Shown here piece by piece: positions 9,067-16,698 of a DNA stretch of 35,668 nt (its first letter is position 1; every line of letters starts with the position of its first letter). The translations under genes and the position numbers were made by a program. The stretch is from NCBI GenBank assembly GCA_026391855.1, contig JAPLDE010000054.1:1-35668 (forward strand). The letters are read 5' to 3'. The notes beneath the pieces are model-generated. The model was not told the origin of the DNA. It did not search any database and saw only the letters and a list, made by a program, of their open reading frames with translations. The DNA comes from Bacteroidota bacterium (GTDB taxonomy: Bacteria; Bacteroidota; Bacteroidia; Bacteroidales; CAIXZF01).

Positions 9067-9088
9067 TACGATTACGATTATGATTACA
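9065..9088. repeat. Hexamer tandem repeat at the DUF6261 start codon
   Basis: Four units of ATTACG (two exact, then ATTATG and ATTACA) start inside the start codon of the DUF6261 gene and fill its immediate 5' leader. Unit gain or loss would change the spacing between promoter or ribosome site and the start codon. Confidence 0.6.
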
Positions 9089-9164
9089 ATACGATTATCA
9101 ATAGCTATGTGGTGATGAAATTACTGTTTTTTCGGTTTATCAGCATGTTTTCATAGAAATTTTT

Positions 9165-9335
9165 TAGTGAAAAAGCAGGCATTGCTAACGACGGTTTGAG
9201 AAAAGGGTATAAGTGAATGTTTTGATGATTAGAGGAAGCTATCTCGGCTCTCTGACAGGAAGCCACAACACGTGGGAGACTTTCAATGCCTATAGAAAAC
9301 CTCCTGGCGGTTGAAACGCTGGTAGGCTTACAAAA
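9165..9335 (-). repeat. Interspersed repeat with a conserved peptide frame, copy 1
   Basis: This stretch is a diverged direct copy of 14145-14290. Both contain the same core (acaggaagccacaacacgtg, then ggagactttcaat). On the minus strand one frame is kept in both: SIGIESLPRVVASC, then residues ending in LKPS-AM. Here the frame is open as an 80-codon ORF (9105-9347) that overlaps the end of the next gene by one base. I do not recognise the family. It could be the remnant of a short gene or a non-coding element. The rest of the gap (9089-9164) shows nothing clear. Confidence 0.5.
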
Positions 9336-9346
9336 TATTGTCTTCA

Positions 9347-10903
9347 CTAATGTGCAACCACAAATCTTGAGGTCAAAGTATTGTGATCCGGCAGCATAAG
9401 TGTAAGTAAATAAATGCCATCGGGCAGTTTGCTAACGTTTACCTTTTCTGAAGGATGCAAATTGTTCATATCCAGAACTTCTTTACCAAGGGCATTCAAT
9501 ATAGTAACCGTAAAGTTTTTGTTAGAATTAACCCCTTTTAACTGAACACTCAGATATTGGTTTGCAGGATTTGGGTAAAGTTGTAAAAACGCCTGATCGG
9601 TTGAAGGTTTATCTATCCCTCCCAAATTTAAGGTATCACAGCCTGAACCCACCAAAGGACCCAGACGGAAGTTGGGATAATAGGGTATCGCATAACAGGT
9701 AAATCGTGGTAATCTGATTTTCCTTTGAATCACATTACAGGCAATACCGGCAGCATCAGGATTTTCAATCACATGTAAGTAAGGTGTGTTGTTTGCATCT
9801 TGATATATTTTCCCATCCGGACCTAACTGACTTATACCAGATAAAATCGGTCTAAAAGATCCACAAATTGAATCCATGTATCCATCATAAGCAGCTACAA
9901 CCTGTTTAGTGGAACCAAAATCAGGTACATCGAGATCAAACTGGAAAGTAAGTGAATCATTACTGGTATATAAATACTTTCCACTAGGTGATAAGACGCA
10001 GGTATAAGTGTTTTCTTTAGATGTTTGCTCTTCATAAACCCTGACGTTTGATAATATACCGTTACATCGGTCAAAATCAAATACTTTCACCCAATAATGA
10101 CCTCCGGGATTTAAAAAGTCAGGACTTTTTGCACTGATCACATACCTGCTTCCATCTAAAGAAAAACACTGAGTAAACGTTAAAAAAAAGGGAGGTTCAT
10201 AAGTGGGTAATCCGATTTCCTGCTTTATTACTGAAATTATTCCCTTAGGAGTAAATAAACAGATAAAGTACGACTTGTTATTATAACTAGGGACAACGAG
10301 CCACCAATCCCGTCCATTCGCATGACGGCAAGCTGCAAAACTAGGCACCAGCGTGTCATTTAAAATTCGCATATTCTTGGCTGTAACCTTGCCTATTCCA
10401 TTATTTAACCTCATATCTACAATGGAATAATACAGTTCGGGAATGGCTAAACCACAACTAAGATAACCTCCGTTTTGATGAAATATATAATAAAGACTTT
10501 CAGAACCCGGAAGAGGTAAAATCATTGACCCTCTGACAATGTGATTACCCCAATTGTCAGTAAAAGGGCCATAACTCAAACTATCACCATTGGGTAAAAG
10601 GCAATTGTTCCTTCCTATTACCTGAGCACCATTGGTCGCCAGAATAAACAAACCGCTTGTATCGCAAATGTTAGAATTATCACAATACATATTAAAACCA
10701 GGTGCGAGTAAATTAAAGGAAGTATCAGGTGGGTTGAAATTGAAATCAAGCATCGAACCACCAGAGTTGAATACAGGTTGATCTGATGCACCCATTACCC
10801 ACTGGTAATCTCTTTTTGAGTCGATACTCGATTGAGAAAGGCAATAAGATGTGATTAGGATTAATATTAGTGAAATAGGGAATTTTTTCATAATAGCACC
10901 CAT
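9347..10903 (-). CDS. Secreted T9SS protein, predicted beta-propeller-like
   Basis: A 518-residue protein with a signal peptide (MKKFPISLILILITSYCLSQ) and a T9SS type A sorting domain (LQLYPNPANQYLSVQL to the end, ~435-518). The body has repeated aromatic and glycine-rich strands such as GGHYWVKVFDFDRCNG, CVLSPSGKYLYTSNDSLTFQFDLD and GISQLGPDGKIYQDANN. These resemble WD40/YncE-like blades in Bacteroidota surface proteins; no catalytic motif is visible. It follows the beta-helix gene with a one-base stop/start overlap (TAATG at 10903), so the two are likely one transcript and may be translationally coupled. The ATG at 10891 gives a cleaner signal peptide and is an alternative start. Function is unknown. 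The codons look more AT-rich than in the C10 peptidase gene. Confidence 0.8.
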   Translation of the reverse strand: MGAIMKKFPISLILILITSYCLSQSSIDSKRDYQWVMGASDQPVFNSGGSMLDFNFNPPDTSFNLLAPGFNMYCDNSNICDTSGLFILATNGAQVIGRNNCLLPNGDSLSYGPFTDNWGNHIVRGSMILPLPGSESLYYIFHQNGGYLSCGLAIPELYYSIVDMRLNNGIGKVTAKNMRILNDTLVPSFAACRHANGRDWWLVVPSYNNKSYFICLFTPKGIISVIKQEIGLPTYEPPFFLTFTQCFSLDGSRYVISAKSPDFLNPGGHYWVKVFDFDRCNGILSNVRVYEEQTSKENTYTCVLSPSGKYLYTSNDSLTFQFDLDVPDFGSTKQVVAAYDGYMDSICGSFRPILSGISQLGPDGKIYQDANNTPYLHVIENPDAAGIACNVIQRKIRLPRFTCYAIPYYPNFRLGPLVGSGCDTLNLGGIDKPSTDQAFLQLYPNPANQYLSVQLKGVNSNKNFTVTILNALGKEVLDMNNLHPSEKVNVSKLPDGIYLLTLMLPDHNTLTSRFVVAH

Positions 10904-11322
10904 TACTTTGTAATAACTACTTTATGATTGGAAATATTACCCCCATCAGATCTTAGAATTAAATTATAAACTCCACCCGGTAACCCTAATAGACCAATTG
11001 AATTTTCAGTGTTAACAAGGTTAAAAGAACCAGTTGTTACAACTTGCCCTACAACATTAAAAAGATAATAATAACAGCTTTCATCCCGCTGAATATTACA
11101 CTTGATTTGTAAAAAGGCTGAAGCTGGTATGGGATAAACAGTGAAAGATAAGTTGTCATTCTGAACCGGTTTGGGTGCACTTTTAAGAATTCCTTCCTCA
11201 AGACAGATCAACTGGTCATCATATAACCAATCATGAACACAAGCCAGTAAATTCCTGGCACGGTACACAGCCAACCCTCCGCTAACCGGACATTGGGATG
11301 CAATTCCTGATAATATATTCAT
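10903..11322 (-). pseudogene. 3' part of the beta-helix surface protein gene, in a shifted frame (T9SS sorting domain)
   Basis: These 139 codons hold the end of the protein encoded upstream at 11282-13867. They read IASQCPVSGGLAVYRARNLL, a segment that precedes the sorting domain in many Bacteroidota proteins as I recall the family, then a T9SS type A domain (FTVYPIPASAFLQIKC to KVVITK). There is no signal peptide. The upstream ORF reaches this segment in another frame and ends at NCIPMSG, so one base lost or gained between about 11282 and 11336 separates the halves. An ATG at 11322 could allow separate translation, but such a product would stay in the cytoplasm. It could be a real mutation, a sequencing error, or less likely a programmed shift; no slippery run is visible at the site. 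Confidence 0.7.
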
Positions 11323-13867
11323 TTGAGAAGGTAGTCAGATAGATTTGATTGACCAACTTTTCGTTTGTTTCGAAAATATTTCCGTCTGGCAAGTTATAAT
11401 TAACAGGAATCAGGCTGTCGTAAACACTGTTTCTTGATTGTGAAAAGTAAGTAACCAAAGCATCAATTTGAACTGATAATTCAGCATAGTTCATCATTAA
11501 GTTGCTTATATTAGCTAAATATAGAAGACTATCTTCAGTTGTGACTCCTGATCTGATTAGATCATTGAAGTGATTAACAGAATCCACAATAATACCGGCT
11601 TGAGTGTATAATTGCAGAAGGTAGTTTGACTGAACAGAATCAATTTTATTTGCAGATTTGCGACATTCTGTTACTTTTTGGTATAACCCGGCGGAAATTT
11701 CTGTTATTGAATCTGAGAATGAACTAAATAATTCATTTGTATTTAATGCGGGATAATTCAGTATTTTCCCATACAAATACCGGCCTGCCATCCAGTTAAC
11801 TTCCTCCTGAAAATCATTGGAAACAAGACCTGCGCCGGCAACAACACTATCCAATGAAGTCGGGGCATTGGTCATAGGCTCAACGACCTGGTTTTCCCAC
11901 TCGCCCAACCCTGCTGGACAATTATATGGTTCATTATTTGATTGAGCAAACATTAATGTAGTATAATTATCAGGAGTATATGGACAGTAATTATAAGTAA
12001 AGAAAACTGTTGGGAAAAAAGTATTTTGATTTAGGCCGCCTGATGGAATATCACAATCGTTCCATTGGTTGCCCTTATCGTATTGGATACCGGTTACACC
12101 GTTTGGGTTAATGCGTATTCCGTAGTTGTGTGTATTGAACATATTACCCCTGATAGTTGAATTGGAACAAATATCTTCCACGCTCATACCACAATAGGTA
12201 TAATTGAAATAATTACAACCTATGGTATTTTCTGTTGAACTTATTAAGGAGAGTGCTCTTGGCCTGAAAGAGCTGTAAAAACCGGTGTATGCTCCGGAAC
12301 CTATAATTGTGTTGCCATATACATCATTGAGTGTACAATTTGTCAGATTAATACCATCCCAATTTGCTGTAGCCTCATGAAGATATACCTTATTTCCAAA
12401 CATAGATGTTCTGTTGGTGCCTTGTGCCACAATACCATGAATCGCTGTGTATACATTTATAATATTATCGCCTATTTGGGGTGATGCCAAATTCGGATTT
12501 CCGTTTTCGTAAATTTTTATCCCGGCACTGTTATATAATCCTGTACCCTGGGTAATATCATCAACTTCAATAATGTTTTCAGAAACTAAGACTAGATTTG
12601 AAGGGTCATTATTGTTAAGAAAAATACCATCATGATAGCATTGGATCCGGTTATAGTCTAACTTAATACTTCGATAAGCACTTGATTCAACCTTAATGCC
12701 GCTTTCAACGGCAACCATATTATTATCTTCTATCGTAGGCGACATTTTACTTGTAAAAACACCGGTTTTACAGTTTTTAAACGAATAACTTCCATTCAAA
12801 CCAAAACCGGTTTGCTCAAGTTCAAATGGGCCATCTTGTAATACTTTATCGGCATATATCCCGTTCCCTTCTATTGTTGAATATGGCGGAACAGAAGGTT
12901 GAATGTTTTCGAACGAATTGTTATTAATATCCAGATGGCTGTCCCACAGTATGATTCCATTGCGTATATCATGGAAATAATTGGCTGTGGAAGGATGAAA
13001 TTGCAGATATTCAATATTAAACATTTCAATACCACCATATGATTTATAAGATTGACCAATAAGATTCTCCCCCTGGCATTCGATCTCGTTATTTTCAAAA
13101 ATAAACTGTGTTAAACCCTGTAAGGCTTGTGGATTATTTGGAGGAGGAACTACAATGGAGAGGTCATTGGCATGGAACTTATTGTTTCTGATAATCATTC
13201 CACTTCCTCCTTGAGCGTTAATCATTCTTAAAGCATCTCTAAAATAAGAATTTTCTGCTCTTAATGTTGCACCTGGTTTAAGCCAGATCCCATTTTCTAC
13301 CAGAACATTACAAGCATGCAGTTGGTTAAAGTTAATCATCAGTACCACAGAGGGCTCAACATAAATGCTTGTAGACAATCCAATATTATTTAGTAACGTA
13401 ATCTCTGTCTGGGGAACAAATTGATAATTCTGGTTTATTATGAGTCCATCGGCAGCTACTTTTAATTCAATGGGGATACCTGATGCAACAATATCCGATA
13501 TGTTTCCAGTTAAATAAGTTGAAGGGGTTTGCGGATCATAACAACAATCTCTAACCTGAATTGAAATTTGGTCCAGCGCTTTTTTGTTAGTATTATAAGT
13601 AAATGTAACATAATAGGTCCCTGTTGCACTCAGTCCAATATTTGTTAACAAGGGATTCTGAGAAGTACTTGTAAAGCCGTTTGGCCCAGTCCATTCATAA
13701 GTACCCGCCTGTGGTGGGTTTGGATCGGCATGTAGCTGCAGATTAGAAAATTCACAAAGTTGATAAGGGCTGCCGAAGGCGTCGGCATAAGCATGTACCG
13801 TAACCTGACTAAAAGTCATGGCAGGTTTAAGGACGAAAAAAGCCAGAATAATGAGAAATAACCGCAA
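11282..13867 (-). CDS. Right-handed beta-helix surface protein, 5' part; likely phase-variable start
   Basis: The 861 codons encode a signal peptide (FLIILAFFVLKPAMTFSQ), a PKD/Ig-like domain (GTYEWTGPNGFTSTSQNP, ~50-105), then a long region of parallel beta-helix type (NN-, NI- and GI-rich turns such as FENNEIEC, IRGNMFNTHNYGI, ~150-630) and a helical stretch (~690-840). The protein is probably an adhesin or polymer-binding surface protein; no catalytic site is evident. The listed start at 13867 is a TTG. The only upstream ATG (13941) is separated from the frame by 17 C and is out of frame by one. With 15 or 18 C the frame would run from that ATG through a proline stretch into the signal peptide. 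The 3' end is frameshifted, and the T9SS sorting domain is in 10903-11322. A joined product would be about 990 residues. Confidence 0.75.
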   Translation of the reverse strand: MRLFLIILAFFVLKPAMTFSQVTVHAYADAFGSPYQLCEFSNLQLHADPNPPQAGTYEWTGPNGFTSTSQNPLLTNIGLSATGTYYVTFTYNTNKKALDQISIQVRDCCYDPQTPSTYLTGNISDIVASGIPIELKVAADGLIINQNYQFVPQTEITLLNNIGLSTSIYVEPSVVLMINFNQLHACNVLVENGIWLKPGATLRAENSYFRDALRMINAQGGSGMIIRNNKFHANDLSIVVPPPNNPQALQGLTQFIFENNEIECQGENLIGQSYKSYGGIEMFNIEYLQFHPSTANYFHDIRNGIILWDSHLDINNNSFENIQPSVPPYSTIEGNGIYADKVLQDGPFELEQTGFGLNGSYSFKNCKTGVFTSKMSPTIEDNNMVAVESGIKVESSAYRSIKLDYNRIQCYHDGIFLNNNDPSNLVLVSENIIEVDDITQGTGLYNSAGIKIYENGNPNLASPQIGDNIINVYTAIHGIVAQGTNRTSMFGNKVYLHEATANWDGINLTNCTLNDVYGNTIIGSGAYTGFYSSFRPRALSLISSTENTIGCNYFNYTYCGMSVEDICSNSTIRGNMFNTHNYGIRINPNGVTGIQYDKGNQWNDCDIPSGGLNQNTFFPTVFFTYNYCPYTPDNYTTLMFAQSNNEPYNCPAGLGEWENQVVEPMTNAPTSLDSVVAGAGLVSNDFQEEVNWMAGRYLYGKILNYPALNTNELFSSFSDSITEISAGLYQKVTECRKSANKIDSVQSNYLLQLYTQAGIIVDSVNHFNDLIRSGVTTEDSLLYLANISNLMMNYAELSVQIDALVTYFSQSRNSVYDSLIPVNYNLPDGNIFETNEKLVNQIYLTTFSNEYIIRNCIPMSG

Positions 13868-13909
13868 AATGAAATGGCTGAATCGTTTTGTTAAAAGAGG
13901 ATACTCCTT

Positions 13910-13926
13910 GGGGGGGGGGGGGGGGG
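13910..13926 (-). repeat. G17 homopolymer (C17 on the coding strand) at the start of the beta-helix gene
   Basis: Seventeen G in a row on the plus strand lie between an ATG at 13941 (minus strand: ATG AAA TAT TTA CAA, then C17, then AAG GAG TAT) and the open frame of the beta-helix gene. At 17 C that ATG runs into TAA after 17 codons; at 15 or 18 C it is in frame. Tracts of this kind mutate readily by slipped-strand mispairing. An inflated or miscounted homopolymer in the assembly is the main alternative. Confidence 0.75.
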
Positions 13927-13949
13927 TTGTAAATATTTCATAATTTTAT

Positions 13950-13979
13950 ATTATAATTGTGCGGTAAAAATAATTCAAA
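13950..13979 (-). promoter_or_regulatory. Candidate promoter of the beta-helix operon
   Basis: On the minus strand TTTG (13976-13979) is followed after 20 nt by TATAAT (13950-13955). The upstream box fits the Bacteroidota -33 motif; the downstream box looks more like a sigma-70 -10 box than TAnnTTTG. Transcription would start close to the ATG at 13941, giving a leaderless or near-leaderless message if that ATG is used. Otherwise the C17 tract lies in the leader. Confidence 0.35.
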
Positions 13980-14144
13980 AATCATATAATGTCAAGAAAT
14001 ATTATACAAAAATGTGATAATTTCCCATATCAGGAATTTTCCGGCGAGTGGATTGAGCTATTTTTTCAAAAAAGCATTCATATCAGCTTGTAATACAAGT
14101 CAAATATTATTTACATCAGTATGATTTTAAACAAATTATTGTTA
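13980..14144. other. AT-rich spacer without a recognisable gene
   Basis: Part of the 13868-14492 gap. Apart from the homopolymer and promoter next to it, I see no coding frame, stem-loop or repeat here. Confidence 0.4.
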
Positions 14145-14445
14145 GTGAAAAGGAGACATTGCTGAAGATGGTTTGAGAAGAGGGAATAGATGAATGTCCT
14201 GAGGATTGGAGGAAGCTTTCTCAACCCTATGACAGGAAGCCACAACACGTGGGAGACTTTCAATACCAATAGAAAGCCTGCCGCCGTTTTTTTTGGACAT
14301 TCTCCATTATCAGACAGTTCGCCACAAAATGTGAGAGACTTTCTACGCCCATAGAAATTCTCCCATTGTTTTTTTTGTACTTTCCCGATCATTAGACGGT
14401 CTGTTTCAAAGTACTTTGACTCTTCCTTTGATTTTACTGCCATAG
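14145..14445 (-). repeat. Interspersed repeat with a conserved peptide frame, copy 2, with internal duplication
   Basis: The first half (14145-14290) is a diverged direct copy of 9165-9335 and keeps the minus-strand peptide SIGIESLPRVVASC, then ASSN and LKPS-AM. The second half repeats a unit of about 90 nt: ISMGVESLSHFVANC, then an M-E-N-V-Q-K-K stretch, with a further KVQKK copy near 14380. The motif thus occurs twice here and once at 9165. A 110-codon ORF in another frame (14111-14443) is probably incidental. The identity is unknown; no transposase motif is seen. Confidence 0.5.
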
Positions 14446-14492
14446 ATGTGTTTTACCATGTTATTGTTATAGTGTGAGTCGCGCAAAGTTCT

Positions 14493-14768
14493 TTGTCAAA
14501 CTTGGGTATTACCATCACCTTCCCTCCGTTTTATTCATCCTGGTCCCGGACTTCCGGCACGAATGTTCAGACTACCTGGTACACTTATCCTAAAACTATG
14601 ATGCTGGAGATTTTGGATATGATGGGAAGACTGGTTTATAAACAGGTAACAGATGACAATCAGAAAGAAATCCGGGTGGATGTTTCAGGATTTCCCGGAG
14701 GAATAATGATGGTTCGTTTACTGGGAAAAGGCAAGCTGCTTACCAGCGGGAAGTTTATCAGGGAATAA
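14493..14768 (+). pseudogene. Remnant of a T9SS-secreted protein gene (sorting domain only)
   Basis: The last ~55 codons read MMLEILDMMGRLVYKQV, then IRVDVSGFPGG and LLTSGKFIRE. These are the middle and end of a T9SS type A sorting domain, the part after the usual YPNPA motif. The first ~35 codons do not match that domain and there is no signal peptide, so the 5' part of the gene has been lost. It lies alone on the plus strand between the repeat copy at 14145-14445 and a convergent gene. An independent 91-residue protein is unlikely. Confidence 0.6.
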
Positions 14769-14933
14769 GGAAAAATCCAATTCAGGTTTAAAAAGTACCA
14801 TATTTGGTTTTCTGAAGGATTGGTAAGGAGCAAGTCATTACATTTTATCTCAGTTCCAATGGAATGGTCAGCCTCTGTGAATCAGAAATGCCCGAATCCG
14901 TTTTCAGCATGACTTGGACTTGCATTGCATGCA

Positions 14934-16178
14934 TCAGTCTTTAAGGCAACGCACAGAAGTGCCATAAGTCCTGTCAATATCATAATAAAAAAGATCCGGA
15001 CCGCTGGTGGTCAGAACCATGTCAAAACAATAACCATCACCGCCATTATTAGAGGAAGCCAGGTAAGTATATCCTTTTAAATAAGAAAACGGGCCGTAAC
15101 TTTCTCTGATACCGGCACCCCTGGCTGAAAATCCGCTGGCATTTGTAGCTCCGGAGTTTGGGGCCATCCAATAGGTGAGACCCGTCGTTTTCATGTGGCC
15201 TCCACAATGATCTACCCCGCCAAAGTTTACAACCAGGTTTTCCCATTCATTAAATGACGGTATGTGCCAGCCTTCCGGGCATATCCCCCGGGCGCTTTGA
15301 TTGGTACTATATTGCATCAATTCGTCCCACTGGTACAAACCACCATAAATGAGACAGTTAGCCGGATCGTCATTGTAACAGTATTTCTCTGCAACGCCGT
15401 TATCAGTCTGATTGGAAGCTCCGGGGATCATCGTACCAAGGTTCATATTCTGCTTCATCCAGCATTGGTTTATAATCATAACGGTTGTATATACCTGCCC
15501 GTCACGGAAGTCGGTAAATGAAGAACCACAGGTGGTAAATGTCTGAACGGAAGGCACATAGCTTCCGTTTACATCACCTGCACAGATTCCTTTGATGTCG
15601 ACAGTCTGAACAGAAGGTTCCGTCAGTGTCAGAACCGGGGATTCAAACAGCCAGTCACCGGCAGCAAATGAGGTAGTGATTCCCAGGAACCTTTTCTGCG
15701 TGACCATAGCGTCAGTGCAGTTCACATAACCGGAATTGTTGACATCAGCCGCCAGGAGCTTCAACCCGGTCAGTGTGACCAGTCCCAGGTAATTCTTAAG
15801 GATGATGAGGGCGTCGGTATTATTTACACCACCCCAGGGATGGGCTGGGGTTACTTTAATTACGTAACTCCCGGGCAAAACATTCTGGAAAGAATATGTG
15901 CCATCGTTACCGGTAATGGTCGTTATTAACACATTGTTGCCTTGTTTCAGGTCCACCGTGGCGTTGCCCAGAGGCGTGCCGGCAGCGTTGTCGTATCTCA
16001 CACTTCCCTGTATGGTTGAACCGGAATTGTTCACGGAGAGGAAAGCCGTGTCTGCGTTAACCGGCAGGTTGCAAATAATTGAACTCATCGTAGCTACAGG
16101 CATCATCGCCGATGCAGGAATCATCAAAAAGTAAAAAGATATACAAGAAAGAAGCACGAGTCTGATCATTTTTGCCAT
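14934..16178 (-). CDS. Secreted FISUMP-domain protein with regulatory-like and dockerin-like modules
   Basis: A 414-residue protein. A signal peptide (MIRLVLLSCISFYFLMIPASA) is followed by an SdrD-B/carboxypeptidase-regulatory-like domain (~56-112, IQGSVRYDNAAGTPLGNATV), a dockerin-like pair (HPWGGVNNTDALIILKNYLG, then LAADVNNSGYVNCTDAMVTQKRFLG, ~113-165) and AGDVNGSYVPS (~200). The C-terminal half (~225-414) is a FISUMP domain (Fibrobacter succinogenes major paralogous domain type): DGQVYTTVMIINQCWMKQNM, then ICPEGWHIPSFNEWENLV and a final SVRCLKD. The function of FISUMP domains is unknown; they occur on surface proteins of Fibrobacter and Bacteroidota. No T9SS sorting domain is present. The first three modules are clearly homologous to the C10 peptidase at 990-7463, suggesting module exchange. 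A strong promoter lies upstream. Confidence 0.85.
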   Translation of the reverse strand: MAKMIRLVLLSCISFYFLMIPASAMMPVATMSSIICNLPVNADTAFLSVNNSGSTIQGSVRYDNAAGTPLGNATVDLKQGNNVLITTITGNDGTYSFQNVLPGSYVIKVTPAHPWGGVNNTDALIILKNYLGLVTLTGLKLLAADVNNSGYVNCTDAMVTQKRFLGITTSFAAGDWLFESPVLTLTEPSVQTVDIKGICAGDVNGSYVPSVQTFTTCGSSFTDFRDGQVYTTVMIINQCWMKQNMNLGTMIPGASNQTDNGVAEKYCYNDDPANCLIYGGLYQWDELMQYSTNQSARGICPEGWHIPSFNEWENLVVNFGGVDHCGGHMKTTGLTYWMAPNSGATNASGFSARGAGIRESYGPFSYLKGYTYLASSNNGGDGYCFDMVLTTSGPDLFYYDIDRTYGTSVRCLKD

Positions 16179-16205
16179 AACATGTTTTATTAAGGTTGTG
16201 ATTCA

Positions 16206-16236
16206 CAAACCTACATGAAATTTTCCATTTCACAAA
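16206..16236 (-). promoter_or_regulatory. Promoter of the FISUMP protein gene
   Basis: On the minus strand TTTG (16233-16236), a 19-nt spacer and TAGGTTTG (16206-16213) give a full match to the Bacteroidota -33/-7 promoter pattern. The ATG at 16178 is 28 nt past the -7 box. Confidence 0.7.
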
Positions 16237-16373
16237 CACGCCATGAATAACATCAAGTACGTTCCCTCTGACCATTGGAATCAAATTGTTTTACAGAGGA
16301 AGCTTACATAAAAACAGAATGGTTGAAAGATTTTTATGCATGCAAGCTGCAAGCATATAGGTGACAATTTTGG

Positions 16374-16640
16374 GATGTCATCTATAACCGCCCATTCAGA
16401 TGACATCTAAAACCGCCCTTTGGGATGACATCTAAAACCGGCCTTTCGGATGACATCTAAAACAGCCCTTTGGGAGGACATCTAAAACCGGCCTTTCGGA
16501 TGACATCTAAAACCGCCCATTCAGATGACATCTAAAACCGCCCTTTGGGATGACATCTAAAGTCGGCCTTTTGGATGACATCTAAAGCCGCCCTTTCGGA
16601 TGACATCCCAAACCGCCTATTCGGATGACATCCCAACCTG
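16374..16640. repeat. 25-bp tandem array, about 11 units
   Basis: Ten full units and one partial unit repeat every 25 bp from 16374: GATGACATCTAAAACCGCCC then TTTGG, with variants TTTCG and ATTCA at the end and GGCC for GCCC. Each unit begins with GATGACATC, an almost perfect 9-bp dyad (GATG/CATC). Units are contiguous with no unique spacers, so this is not a CRISPR array. It fills most of the intergenic region between two divergent genes. It may be a set of spaced protein-binding sites or simply a satellite. Confidence 0.9.
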
Positions 16641-16698
16641 ATCCCAAACTAAACTTTTCCCTATATTGCAGTAATGTAAATTTCCTTAATTCCGATTG

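Noticed and set aside
14111..14443. 110-codon minus-strand ORF as a gene
   Set aside because: It lies in the interspersed repeat, and the peptide conserved between repeat copies is in another frame, so this frame is probably accidental.
16374..16640. CRISPR array
   Set aside because: The 25-bp units abut each other with no unique spacers, and no cas gene is in the window.
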